Below, piece after piece: positions 13,912 through 22,751 of a DNA stretch of 23,212 bases. Location: NCBI GenBank assembly GCA_045600765.1, contig JAZRYM010000011.1:1-23212 (forward strand), written 5' to 3'. The DNA comes from RGIG426 sp045600765 (lineage in GTDB: Bacteria; Bacillota; Clostridia; Oscillospirales; Acutalibacteraceae). How positions within the stretch are numbered: the first letter of the stretch is position 1; each line of letters opens with the position of its first letter. Position numbers and translations under genes: made by a program. The notes under the pieces were generated by a model. The model saw only the letters and a list, made by a program, of their open reading frames with translations, did no database searches and had not been told where the DNA came from.

Positions 13912-15195
13912 TTGACCGAAACGATGTTACTGTGGCTTGTCGTCGCGCTGCTTTGCGTGTGCGTGGTGTTGCTCCTTGTCCTGCTCATAAACAGCCGTAA
14001 ACCCGCCGACACCTCCGCGATGAAAGACACGCTGGAAGCGCAAAAACGCGCGCTTTCCGACGACTTGCACCGCGAAACGCGCGATATGACCGAATCCATC
14101 GCCGCGCTCGGCCGCGGGTTCGACACCCACCAAAAAGAACTGTTGCAACTGCAAAGTCAACAGCAAGAGCAACTGTATAAAACCCTCAATTCCCAAACCG
14201 AAAAGGTCACGCTCACCGTCTCCCAATCGGTGGAAAAATTGCAGGCAGGCAACGAGAAAAAACTGGACGAAATGCGCGCCACGGTGGACGAAAAACTGTC
14301 CGCCACCTTGTCCGAACGGCTGGATGCCAGCTTTAAGACGGTCGGCGAACAACTGCAAAACGTCTACAAATCCATGGGCGAGATGAAACAACTCGCGGGC
14401 GACGTCAACAGCCTTTCGCGCGTGCTCTCCAACGTCAAAACCCGCGGTACTTTCGCCGAAGTGCAACTCGGCAACCTGCTGGAACAAACGCTGACCGCCG
14501 ACCAGTTTGAACATAACGTCTCCCCGAAAAACAACGGAAAAACGGTGGAATACGCCGTCAAAATCCCCTCGAAAGAGGACGACGGCAAGTGTATTTGGCT
14601 CCCGATTGACTCCAAATTCCCGCAGGAGGATTACCTGCGTATTGCCGAAGCCGCCGAAACGGGCGATGCCGTTGCGGTGGAAGCCGCCTCCAAAGCACTC
14701 GAAACCTTTATCAAAGACCAGGCGAAAAAAATCGCCGAGCTGTACCTCTCCGTTCCGAAAACCACCGATTTCGCCATTCTGTTTTTGCCGACCGAGGGAC
14801 TGTATGCCGAGGTGCTGCGCCGTCCCGGGCTGGTGGAAACCGTCCAAACAAAATCCCGCGTGATGATTTGCGGCCCCACCACCCTCACCGCGTTCCTCAA
14901 TACGTTGTCGATGGGCTTCCGCACCATTGCCATTGACAAACGCGCCGCCGAGGTGTGGAACGTGCTCGGCGCCGTTAAACAGCAGTATGAAAAATTCGGC
15001 GGTCTGCTCGGTAAGGTCCGCAAAAAAATCAACGAAGCCGGCACCGCGATTGACGAGGCACAACACCGCAACGAGATGATTCAATCCAAACTCCGCCGCG
15101 TCGAAACCCTGCCCGATGCCGACCGTGCCGACGCTCTTCTCGGCTTCTCCGACCCCCTCCCCCTCGACGACGAAAGCGAGGAAGAGTCTTACTAA
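13912..15195 (+). CDS. rmuC: DNA recombination protein RmuC
   Basis: RmuC-family protein of 427 residues, a predicted nuclease-fold protein reported to limit DNA inversions at repeats. An N-terminal membrane helix (about 5-27) is followed by a long coiled coil (about 35-160, Gln/Glu/Lys-rich). The RmuC domain runs from about 165, with NVKTRGTFAEVQLGNLLE, IWLPIDSKFPQEDY and the late VWNVLGAVKQQYEKF motif. TTG 13912 is chosen as the start because AAGGAGG lies 8 bases upstream; the first ATG (13924) would leave a 20-base gap. It is monocistronic, between its own promoter and a strong terminator. The family is certain; biochemical activity is poorly defined in general. Confidence 0.92.
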   Translation: MTETMLLWLVVALLCVCVVLLLVLLINSRKPADTSAMKDTLEAQKRALSDDLHRETRDMTESIAALGRGFDTHQKELLQLQSQQQEQLYKTLNSQTEKVTLTVSQSVEKLQAGNEKKLDEMRATVDEKLSATLSERLDASFKTVGEQLQNVYKSMGEMKQLAGDVNSLSRVLSNVKTRGTFAEVQLGNLLEQTLTADQFEHNVSPKNNGKTVEYAVKIPSKEDDGKCIWLPIDSKFPQEDYLRIAEAAETGDAVAVEAASKALETFIKDQAKKIAELYLSVPKTTDFAILFLPTEGLYAEVLRRPGLVETVQTKSRVMICGPTTLTAFLNTLSMGFRTIAIDKRAAEVWNVLGAVKQQYEKFGGLLGKVRKKINEAGTAIDEAQHRNEMIQSKLRRVETLPDADRADALLGFSDPLPLDDESEEESY

Positions 15196-15210
15196 ATCCA
15201 AATCAACAAG

Positions 15211-15246
15211 AAACGTCCCCGCAATCTATGATTGCGGGGACGTTTT
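15211..15246 (+). terminator. Intrinsic terminator of rmuC
   Basis: A perfect 16-base stem (15211-15226 with 15230-15245) around a TAT loop, ending in a T run. It lies 15 bases after the rmuC stop. The remaining 74 bases before the regulator gene show no further clear signal. Confidence 0.92.
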
Positions 15247-15319
15247 TCATTGGTATCGTTTGCAAGTATCTGTTTGTGTTTCCCACTCCGCCGTAAAACA
15301 CAACCGACGGAACGGCGAA

Positions 15320-15745
15320 TTATACCGTTCCTTCTTCAAACGGTGCGGCAGCAAAATCAATGCAAACCGACAGCAATTTTTTCTTTTGCGCCTCGGAAAA
15401 CACCCGATAAAATGCCAAAATCTGCTTTTCCTCTTTGTTCAGTTCATCCACGGGAAGCGGGCGATTTTCGTCAATCGACTCGCCGTCATGAAGCACGGTA
15501 GGAAGCGACTCATCGGACGACGACGGTCGGTCAAGCAACAGCAAAAACGACGGGCTGTTCGGACAAAGCAAACGAATCAGCGCGCGGAGCGTGTCAAGCG
15601 ACGGCGCGCACTTGCCCGATTCATAATACGAATAGGTCGAACGGGACACCGACAAGACATTGGCAACTTGTTCTTGCGACATCCCGTGGCTGGCGCGCAA
15701 CAGCGCAAGCCGCGTTCCGAAAATCTGTTGAGTGGTCTGTCCCAT
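15320..15745 (-). CDS. XRE-family helix-turn-helix regulator
   Basis: DNA-binding protein of 141 residues. Residues about 10-65 form a Cro/C1-type HTH (FGTRLALLRASHGMSQEQVA, then VSRSTYSYYESGKCAPSLDTLRAL). The C-terminal half (75-141) is acidic, then helical, and is not a domain I recognise. No metal or ligand site is obvious. ATG 15745 has an AAGGGG-type ribosome site about 9 bases upstream. It is transcribed alone from the promoter at 15789-15817 and is divergent from recJ across 189 bases. It may regulate itself or recJ, but no operator repeat was found. Targets are unknown. Confidence 0.88.
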   Translation of the reverse strand: MGQTTQQIFGTRLALLRASHGMSQEQVANVLSVSRSTYSYYESGKCAPSLDTLRALIRLLCPNSPSFLLLLDRPSSSDESLPTVLHDGESIDENRPLPVDELNKEEKQILAFYRVFSEAQKKKLLSVCIDFAAAPFEEGTV

Positions 15746-15788
15746 AAAGTCTAACCCCTTCCGCTTTGATTCTTTTTCGATAAAATTT

Positions 15789-15817
15789 AGTATACCATAT
15801 TTCCCCAAATCCTGCAA
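15789..15817 (-). promoter_or_regulatory. Promoter of the XRE regulator
   Basis: On the minus strand, TTGCAG (15817-15812), a 17-base spacer and TATACT (15794-15789). Confidence 0.7.
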
Positions 15818-15866
15818 CCCTTTTTCATAAAAGTCGCTCTAAAATTGCCCTCTTTCAAAATTATGG

Positions 15867-15895
15867 TTGAATTTTTTGACGAATAATGTTATACT
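15867..15895 (+). promoter_or_regulatory. Promoter of the recJ-rel-dtd-hemZ operon
   Basis: TTGAAT (15867-15872), a 17-base spacer and TATACT (15890-15895), about 40 bases before the recJ start. A TTGACG (15876-15881) and a TATAAT (15906-15911) are nearby but not correctly spaced with each other. Confidence 0.65.
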
Positions 15896-15934
15896 GTTTT
15901 ATTATTATAATAAAATAGGGTATGGTACGTAGTT

Positions 15935-17959
15935 ATGAGTATGAAACGCTGGACTTACGCTCCCATTGACAAGGAGCGTGCCGCCGCTTTGGCGGAGGAA
16001 ACGGGCATCGACGCCTTTTTGGCGGTGCTTCTGACCGTGCGCGGTCTGGACACCGCCGATGCCGCGCGCGAATTTTTGTACGGTGGCGACGAAACGGTAG
16101 ACCCGTTTTCGTTTATGGATATGGATTTGGCGGTTGACCGCATCACCCGCGCACTCGACGACGGAGAGCCAATGGTCATCTTCGGCGACTACGATGCGGA
16201 CGGCATTACCGCCACCGTCCTGCTCTACACCTATCTGCGGCAAAAAGGTGCCAACGTATCCTATCTCTTGCCGCAACGGGACGGCGAGGGCTACGGTCTG
16301 CACCGCGAAACGGTGGAGCACCTCGCCGCCGACGGAATAAAATTGCTCATCACGGTGGATAACGGCATTGCCGCCGTAGAAGAAGTGGCGCTTGCCGCCT
16401 CGTTCGGCATCGACGTCGTAGTTACCGACCACCACATCCCGCAAGAAACGCTCCCCGCCGCCGTCGCGGTCGTCAACCCGCACCGACCCGACTGCGAAAG
16501 TGAGTTTAAGGACTACGCCGGTGTCGGCGTGGCGTTCAAACTCGTCTGCGCCCTCGAAGGGGACGACGAATGGGCGCTCCGCGAATACGCCGACTTGGTC
16601 GCTATCGGCACCCTCGCAGACATTATGCCGCTTTCCGGCGAAAACCGCACTCTGGTGCGCGAGGGACTCCGCCGCATCAACGAGGGCACGCGCCCGGGTC
16701 TTGCCGCGCTTGCCGAGGTGGCGGGTGCCGGCGGCAAAACGCAAACCTCCTCCACCGCCGTGTTCACGCTCGCACCCCGCATCAACGCCGCCGGTCGTAT
16801 GGGCGACCCGCAAAAAGCGGCGGAACTGTTACTCTCCGAAACAGCAGAGGAAGCGGCGGCACTCGCGCAGGAAATTCAAGAATACAACCAAAAGCGTCAA
16901 GCGCTCGAAGCGGATTTGCTCAAAGAAGTGCTCGCGCGCATTGACGAACACCCCGAATGGATGCACGACCGCGTTCTCGTCATCGACGGCGAGGGGTGGT
17001 ACAGCGGCATCGTCGGTATTTTGGCGGCACGCATTTTGGAGCGATACGGAAAACCGTGTATGCTCCTCTCCTGCCTGCCCGACAAAGTCAAAGGCTCCGG
17101 GCGCAGTATCAAGGGTTTCCCGCTGTTTGATGCGATTGCTTCGTGCGGCGACCTGCTCACCTCGTTCGGCGGGCACGAACTCGCCGCCGGTGTTAGTCTT
17201 TCTCCCGAAAACGTGGCAGAATTCCGCCGCCGTATCAATGTTTGGGCGGCAGAACATTACCCCGAAATGCCCACCGCCACCCTTCAAATTGATTGCAAAC
17301 TGTCTCCGGCGCAGGTACGTCCCGCGATTTTGGAGACGATTAACGCTTTGGAACCGTTCGGCGCAGGCAACCCATTGCCGCTGTTCGCCCTGTGCAAAAT
17401 GCAGGTAGCAGACATCACCCCCGTCGGCAACGGCAAACATCTGCGCATCTCCGTCAAGCGGGACGGCGCTTCCTTAAACGTGATGTGGTTCCATATGACC
17501 GCCGACCGTTGCCCCTTTACGACAGGCGACACGGTAGACCTCGCGTGCACCCTTGACCGCAACGAATACCGCGGCAACGTGTCGGTCACCGTCATCGTGA
17601 AAGATGCGATGTTCTCCGACACCGAGCGGGAGGAATGGCTGGCGGCGCTGGCCACCTTCGATGCGTTGCGCCGCGGCGACGACATCGCGCTCCCGCCGCT
17701 TCCCGCGCGGGACTCGCTCGAAAAACTCTACCGCCACCTCCGCAAGACGGACGGCTTCTCCGGCCGGTGGGACGGGCTGTCGCGCGCACTCGGATTTTCC
17801 GTGTCGCCGTGCGATTTGCGCCTTGCCGCCGAACTGTTTACGCAGGCAAACCTGCTGACCGTCTCCGACCGCAGCGAGCAGGTGGAAATCGCCCTGCTTC
17901 CCGCCACGGGCAAAGCGGATTTGTCCGAAACCCCGCTGTGGAAGCGGCTTGCACCCTAA
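15935..17959 (+). CDS. recJ: Single-strand-DNA-specific 5'-3' exonuclease RecJ
   Basis: Degrades single-stranded DNA 5' to 3' in recombination and repair. The 674 residues show DHH-domain motifs FGDYDADG (83-90) and VVTDHH (162-167), and the DHHA1 segment GSGRSIKGF with SFGGHELAAG (H414). An OB-like region follows, then a C-terminal extension of about 100 residues, as common in Firmicute RecJ. Metal ligands appear complete. ATG 15935 has only a weak ribosome site; ATG 15941 is an alternative. It is first in a likely operon with rel, whose GTG lies 31 bases after the stop. Bacillus has a recJ-apt-relA-dtd order; apt is missing here. Identity is secure. Confidence 0.95.
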   Translation: MSMKRWTYAPIDKERAAALAEETGIDAFLAVLLTVRGLDTADAAREFLYGGDETVDPFSFMDMDLAVDRITRALDDGEPMVIFGDYDADGITATVLLYTYLRQKGANVSYLLPQRDGEGYGLHRETVEHLAADGIKLLITVDNGIAAVEEVALAASFGIDVVVTDHHIPQETLPAAVAVVNPHRPDCESEFKDYAGVGVAFKLVCALEGDDEWALREYADLVAIGTLADIMPLSGENRTLVREGLRRINEGTRPGLAALAEVAGAGGKTQTSSTAVFTLAPRINAAGRMGDPQKAAELLLSETAEEAAALAQEIQEYNQKRQALEADLLKEVLARIDEHPEWMHDRVLVIDGEGWYSGIVGILAARILERYGKPCMLLSCLPDKVKGSGRSIKGFPLFDAIASCGDLLTSFGGHELAAGVSLSPENVAEFRRRINVWAAEHYPEMPTATLQIDCKLSPAQVRPAILETINALEPFGAGNPLPLFALCKMQVADITPVGNGKHLRISVKRDGASLNVMWFHMTADRCPFTTGDTVDLACTLDRNEYRGNVSVTVIVKDAMFSDTEREEWLAALATFDALRRGDDIALPPLPARDSLEKLYRHLRKTDGFSGRWDGLSRALGFSVSPCDLRLAAELFTQANLLTVSDRSEQVEIALLPATGKADLSETPLWKRLAP

Positions 17960-17990
17960 CCGAAAAACCAACCCGAAAGGAGTGACCACG

Positions 17991-20165
17991 GTGCTGAACA
18001 AAGAAACCCTCATTGCCGAACTGAAAAAGAACATCGCCCAAAGCGAGCGAACCTACGACGAGGAGGTCATCAACCGCGCCGTGGACTTCGCCACCAAAGC
18101 GCACGCCGGACAATTCCGCTCATCGGGCGAAGAATACGTCTGCCACCCGCTTCAAGTGGCGCTCATCCTCGTCCAAATGGGGATGGACACCGAAACCATC
18201 GTCGCCGCTTTACTGCACGACGTGGTGGAGGATACGCCCGTCACCCTCGCCGACCTCACGCACGAATTCGGCTCTACCGTCGCCCTCCTCGTGGACGGCG
18301 TAACCAAAATCGACAAACTGTCTTTTTCCACGCGCGAAGAACAGCAGGCGGAAAACTTCCGCAAAATGTTGCTCGCTCTCTCGAAAGACGTGCGTGTCAT
18401 TCTCATCAAACTCGCCGACCGCCTGCACAATATGCGCACCATCGGCGCCGTTCCCGAGCAAAAGCGCCGCGACAAAGCGAAAGAGACGATGGACATCTAC
18501 GCGCCCATCGCCCACCGCCTCGGTATGGAAGAAATCAAGGAAGAACTGGAAGACATCTCCATTCGCACCCTTGACCCCATCGCCTACGACGAGATTGAGG
18601 AGACGATGAAACTCCGCAAAACCGTCCGCGATGCGTTTTTAGACCGCATTAAGGATATGATTACCGACCGCCTTTCGGAATACGGGCTGACCGCGACCGT
18701 CACCGGCCGCACCAAAAGCATTGCCAGTTCCTACCGCAAAATGTACGTCCTCGGCAAAACGCTGGACGAAATCTACGACATCTACGCCGTGCGCGTCATC
18801 GTGGACGAGGTGAACGACTGTTACAACGCCCTCGGTCTCATTCACGAGATGTTCCGCCCCATTCCGGGTCGGTTCAAAGACTATATCTCCTCCCCGAAAC
18901 CGAATATGTATCAGTCGCTCCACACCACCGTTATCGGCACCGACGGCATTCCGTTTGAGGTGCAAATCCGCACGTGGAAAATGCACTACACCGCCGAATA
19001 CGGCATCGCCGCCCATTGGAAATACAAAGCGGGTGTACGCGGTGACGATAAGTTGGACGAGCGTTTGCAATGGGTGCGCCGCTTCCTCGAAAATCAAAAC
19101 GAAATCGAAGATGCGGACGAGGCAATTCGCACCATCAAAACCGACCTCTCGTCGGACGATATTTTCGCCCTCACCCCGAAAGGCGACGTCATCTCCCTCC
19201 CCGCCGACTCCACCGTGATTGACTTCGCCTACGCCATTCACTCCGCCATCGGCAACCGGATGATTGGCGCCAAGGCGGACGGGCGCATCGTCCCGCTCGA
19301 TTATCGGGTAAAAACGGGTCAAATTATTGAGGTCATGACCTCGCCGAACGCCGACCACGGCCCGAGCCGCGACTGGCTCAACGTGGTGCAAACGGGCGAA
19401 GCCCGCACCAAAATCCGCACCTGGTTCAAGCGCGAACGGCGCGACGAAAACATCGCCCACGGCAAAGCCGAATTGGAGCGGGAACTGTCCCGCAACCTCG
19501 TTCGCCTGCCGGAAGACCAAATGCAGGAACTTCTCGCGACGGAAGCCCGCCGTCAGCATTGCAACACGGTGGAAGACCTCTACGCCGCGATTGGTTACGG
19601 CGGCGTGTTGCTCTCCAAACTCGTTCCCCGCTTAAAAGAGGAATACCTGCGCATCTTGCGCGAATCGGAGACGCTTACTCCCGAACAAGTCCTCTCCACC
19701 CCGCCGAAAAAGAGCAACAACGGCGGCGTTATTATTGAGGGCATCGACAACTGCCTTGTCAAATTTTCCCGTTGCTGTAACCCCTTGCCCGGCGACGAGA
19801 TTATCGGCTTTATCACCCGCGGCAACGGTGTCTCCATCCACAAAATGGACTGTGTCAACGTCCCCGACGACCCCGAAACCTCCAAAGAGCCGGAACGCTG
19901 GGTGCATTGCCATTGGGAAGATTCCGTCCGCTCCGATTTCAAATCCACCATCTATGTCGATGCGTATGACCGTCCCGACCTGCTGTCCGACATTTTGGCG
20001 CAACTGTCGTCGATGCACATCGCGCTTCACTCCGTCTCCGCCCGCGAAGCGGACAACGGCTACGCCGTAGTAGAAGCGACCATCGCCGCGACGAGTGTCG
20101 AACAGCTCAATATGGTCTTGGCGCGGTTGGCGCGCGTGCCGAGCGTCATCTCGGTTAAACGCTGA
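17991..20165 (+). CDS. rel: Bifunctional (p)ppGpp synthetase/hydrolase (Rel)
   Basis: Makes and degrades the stringent-response alarmone. The 724 residues contain the HD hydrolase domain with H52, H76-D77 and E80-D81 (HDVVEDT), and the synthetase domain with RFKD (294-297), the RXKD type of bifunctional enzymes, in GRFKDYISSPKPNMYQSLHT. A TGS domain starts at about 388 (IFALTPKGDVISLP), a zinc/helical region has CCNPLPGDEIIGFITRG, and a C-terminal ACT/RRM domain starts at about 650 (YVDAYDRPDLL). GTG 17991 has AAAGGAG 8 bases upstream. All key residues of both activities seem intact. It lies between recJ and dtd, a common Firmicute arrangement that groups tRNA-charging stress with D-aminoacyl-tRNA clearance. 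Confidence 0.96.
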   Translation: MLNKETLIAELKKNIAQSERTYDEEVINRAVDFATKAHAGQFRSSGEEYVCHPLQVALILVQMGMDTETIVAALLHDVVEDTPVTLADLTHEFGSTVALLVDGVTKIDKLSFSTREEQQAENFRKMLLALSKDVRVILIKLADRLHNMRTIGAVPEQKRRDKAKETMDIYAPIAHRLGMEEIKEELEDISIRTLDPIAYDEIEETMKLRKTVRDAFLDRIKDMITDRLSEYGLTATVTGRTKSIASSYRKMYVLGKTLDEIYDIYAVRVIVDEVNDCYNALGLIHEMFRPIPGRFKDYISSPKPNMYQSLHTTVIGTDGIPFEVQIRTWKMHYTAEYGIAAHWKYKAGVRGDDKLDERLQWVRRFLENQNEIEDADEAIRTIKTDLSSDDIFALTPKGDVISLPADSTVIDFAYAIHSAIGNRMIGAKADGRIVPLDYRVKTGQIIEVMTSPNADHGPSRDWLNVVQTGEARTKIRTWFKRERRDENIAHGKAELERELSRNLVRLPEDQMQELLATEARRQHCNTVEDLYAAIGYGGVLLSKLVPRLKEEYLRILRESETLTPEQVLSTPPKKSNNGGVIIEGIDNCLVKFSRCCNPLPGDEIIGFITRGNGVSIHKMDCVNVPDDPETSKEPERWVHCHWEDSVRSDFKSTIYVDAYDRPDLLSDILAQLSSMHIALHSVSAREADNGYAVVEATIAATSVEQLNMVLARLARVPSVISVKR

Positions 20166-20181
20166 TTTTTCGGAGGTTTCT

Positions 20182-20646
20182 ATGCGACTTGTCTATCAAC
20201 GTGTCTCCTCGGCATCCGTCGCGGTAGACGGCACCGTCATCGGTCAAATCGAAAAAGGCGCCGTTCTGCTCCTCGGTGTCGGTGTGGACGATACCGAAAG
20301 CGATGCCGACCTGCTCGCCAAAAAAGCGGCGGAACTGCGCGTGTTTGAGGACGACAACGGCAAAATGAATTGGAGCTTGCTCGATGTCGACGGCGGCGCG
20401 CTCGTCGTATCCAACTTCACCCTGTACGGCAACTGCCGTCACGGTCGCCGTCCCGAATTTCTCGGTGCGGCGCGTCCCGACACCGCCGTGCCGCTGTATG
20501 AATACTTCGTGCAGGCGCTGAAAGCGCTTGGTGTCGCCCGCGTAGAAACGGGCGAATTCGGCGCGGATATGGCGCTTCAAATCGGCGGTGACGGGCCCGT
20601 TACGCTGATTTTGGATTCCGCCGACCTCGCAAAAAGAAAGGACTAA
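20182..20646 (+). CDS. dtd: D-aminoacyl-tRNA deacylase
   Basis: Hydrolyses D-amino acids (and glycine mischarged on tRNA-Ala) from tRNA. The 154 residues fit the family. The start MRLVYQRVSSASV, the TLYG...GRRPEF region and the cross-subunit Gly-cisPro motif GDGPVT (G138-P139) are present. The usual SQFTL motif reads SNFTL (N78 for Gln), and the usual ND before GPVT reads GD; both look like conservative local variants. ATG 20182 follows GGAGG at 20172-20176, 16 bases after the rel stop. Function is assigned with confidence despite the motif changes. Confidence 0.93.
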   Translation: MRLVYQRVSSASVAVDGTVIGQIEKGAVLLLGVGVDDTESDADLLAKKAAELRVFEDDNGKMNWSLLDVDGGALVVSNFTLYGNCRHGRRPEFLGAARPDTAVPLYEYFVQALKALGVARVETGEFGADMALQIGGDGPVTLILDSADLAKRKD

Positions 20647-20650
20647 TCCT

Positions 20651-21253
20651 ATGATACTCGAAACGTTGCCGCTCGGCAAACTGTTGACCAACTGTTATCT
20701 GCTCGCGGACGAAAACGGTCGCGGGGTGTGTATCGACCCCGCTGACCACGCCGACCGCATTTTGGATGCGGCGCAAAAATACGGCGTGCGCATCGAAGCC
20801 ATCTGGCTGACCCACGGTCACTTCGACCACCTGCTCGCCGTAGAGGAATTGCAGCGCGCCACCGGCGCTCCGCTTTACATCCACGCGGCGGACGAGCCGT
20901 GCCTTACCGACCCGCGTTGCAACCTGCTGTCCTACTTCACCGTCAACATCCCCTTGTCCCTCAAAGCGGACGTACTCTTCCGCGAGGGCGATATTTTGCA
21001 AGCGGGTGACCTGCCCTTTACCGTTTGGGAAACGCCCGGTCACACGCCCGGCAGTTGTTGTTTCGTCAACGAATCGCTCGGCATCCTCTTTTCCGGCGAC
21101 ACGCTGTTTGAAACCGGCGTCGGCCGCACCGATATGCCCGGCGGCGACGAGGAAACGTTGCGTGTGTCGCTCGACCGTCTGTATAAAATCACCTCCTCGC
21201 CGCGGGTATACCCCGGTCACGGCGAAAACTTTGTGCTCGGTGGCGACTTATGA
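20651..21253 (+). CDS. MBL-fold metallo-hydrolase (glyoxalase II-like)
   Basis: Metal-dependent hydrolase of 200 residues. THGHFDH (54-60), PGHTPGS (H131), SGDTLF (D150) and PGHGE (H190) give the complete two-metal site of the glyoxalase II-like group. The usual C-terminal substrate-binding domain of true glyoxalase II is absent, so the substrate is uncertain; a thioester or other small metabolite is possible. ATG 20651 follows AAAGGA, 4 bases after the dtd stop. Its stop overlaps the hemZ start as ATGA. A small MBL protein between dtd and hemZ is a frequent Clostridia arrangement, but its role there is not established to my knowledge. Confidence 0.9.
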   Translation: MILETLPLGKLLTNCYLLADENGRGVCIDPADHADRILDAAQKYGVRIEAIWLTHGHFDHLLAVEELQRATGAPLYIHAADEPCLTDPRCNLLSYFTVNIPLSLKADVLFREGDILQAGDLPFTVWETPGHTPGSCCFVNESLGILFSGDTLFETGVGRTDMPGGDEETLRVSLDRLYKITSSPRVYPGHGENFVLGGDL

Positions 21254-22737
21254 TTTTAGTAACCGAAAACCACGATTTCCACTATGAAACCGCCAACATC
21301 TGCCGCTTTTTCGTGCCGGATGAAAAAATCAAAACGGTGAAAGAACGTCCCGCTGACGTGGGCGACGAATTGCTCGCCGTCACCACGCTGTGCGAGGGAG
21401 AATCGGGTGCCAAAACCGTCTGCCGCCTGCAATACGGAGACTTTTGCGAAATGCGAACGGGCTTTGTCCCCGCCGACAGCAAAACCTACCGCGACGACTG
21501 CGAACGCACCCTCGCCACCGACCTCTATCACCTCTTTTGCGCCTTGTTTGAAACCCGCCAAAGTTGGGGAATTCTCACCGGCGTGCGCCCGATTAAACTG
21601 TTGCGCCGCACGGTGAACGATATCGGTCTCCCCGCGGCGCTCGACCGCTTTCGCAACGTGTGGCTGTGCGACGATGCCAAATTAGCGCTCGCCGAAACCA
21701 CCCTGCGCCACGAAAACGAGATTTTGGCGCTCTCGCGCCCCGATTCGTTCAGCCTCTACATCTCTATCCCTTTTTGCCCGACCCGGTGCGACTACTGCTC
21801 CTTCGTCTCCCATACGGTAGACCGCGCCGCCTACTTAATTCCCGATTACCTGCGGCTGTTGTGCGAAGAAATCCGCGCCACCGCCGCGATGGCGAACCGC
21901 TTAGGCTTGCGCCTTGAAACGGTGTACGTCGGCGGCGGAACGCCCACCACGCTCAATGCCGAGCAACTGAAAACCCTGCTCAAAACCGTGGCGGAGGCGT
22001 TCGATTTGTCCACCGTCCGCGAATTTACGGTGGAAGCCGGCCGTCCCGACACGGTGACGGAGGAAAAACTCCGCGCGATTAAAGCCGCCGGCATCGAACG
22101 GGTCAGTATCAACCCCCAAACCCTGCACGATTCCGTTCTCGCCGCCATTGGCCGCAAACACACAGTCGCGGATTTTACAAGCGCCTTTCGCCTTGCCCGC
22201 AACGTCGGTTTTTCCGTCATCAATACCGACCTCATCACCGGTCTGCCCACCGACACGGTGGACGGCTTTGCCAAAACACTCGACGGCATTTTGGCGCTGT
22301 CACCCGAAAACGTGACGGTGCATACCCTGTCGATGAAACACGGCTCCAATTTGGTAGCGGCGCGGCGGTTTGAAATCGCCGAAAAAACCGCCGAAGCCAA
22401 AGCGATGTCCGCCCTCTCCGTCGAAAAACTGACCGCCGCCGGCTACGTGCCCTACTACCTCTATCGCCAGGGCCGCACCATGGGCAATCAGGAAAACGTC
22501 GGCTTCGCAAAACCCGGTTGCGAGGGACTTTACAACGTCTATATTATGGACGAAACCCACACGATTTTGGGGTGCGGCGCGGGCGCCGTCTCCAAACTCA
22601 AACAACCGAACGGGGAATATATCGAACGCATTTTCAACTATAAATTCCCCTACGAATACGTGTCCGGATTTCCGGAAATGCTGGCACGAAAAGCCGGCAT
22701 TGACGATTTTTATACCCGCTTCCCTATTAAAAATTGA
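21250..22737 (+). CDS. hemZ: Radical SAM coproporphyrinogen dehydrogenase-like protein HemZ
   Basis: HemN/HemZ-family radical SAM protein of 495 residues. The 4Fe-4S site is C176-x3-C180-x2-C183 (CPTRCDYC), the SAM-binding GGG is in YVGGGTPTTL, and the HemZ-type N-terminal domain (1-165, with ILTGVRPIKLL) is present. The C-terminal region has YYLYRQGRTMGNQENVGF, typical of HemZ. Oxygen-independent conversion of coproporphyrinogen III to protoporphyrinogen IX is the usual annotation. In strict anaerobes lacking heme genes the true substrate is less sure, and no other heme gene is in the window. ATG 21250 overlaps the MBL stop, so translation is coupled. Confidence 0.9.
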   Translation: MILVTENHDFHYETANICRFFVPDEKIKTVKERPADVGDELLAVTTLCEGESGAKTVCRLQYGDFCEMRTGFVPADSKTYRDDCERTLATDLYHLFCALFETRQSWGILTGVRPIKLLRRTVNDIGLPAALDRFRNVWLCDDAKLALAETTLRHENEILALSRPDSFSLYISIPFCPTRCDYCSFVSHTVDRAAYLIPDYLRLLCEEIRATAAMANRLGLRLETVYVGGGTPTTLNAEQLKTLLKTVAEAFDLSTVREFTVEAGRPDTVTEEKLRAIKAAGIERVSINPQTLHDSVLAAIGRKHTVADFTSAFRLARNVGFSVINTDLITGLPTDTVDGFAKTLDGILALSPENVTVHTLSMKHGSNLVAARRFEIAEKTAEAKAMSALSVEKLTAAGYVPYYLYRQGRTMGNQENVGFAKPGCEGLYNVYIMDETHTILGCGAGAVSKLKQPNGEYIERIFNYKFPYEYVSGFPEMLARKAGIDDFYTRFPIKN

Positions 22738-22751
22738 AAGGAGAATAAGAA

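Noticed and set aside
15273..15302. TTGTGTTT/AAACACAA inverted repeat after the XRE gene as a terminator
   Set aside because: The stem is short and AT-rich with a 14-base loop and no T run in the minus direction. It is too weak to call.
15876..15911. TTGACG (15876) paired with TATAAT (15906) as a second recJ promoter
   Set aside because: The spacer is 24 bases, too long for a standard promoter. TTGAAT-17-TATACT in the same region fits better.
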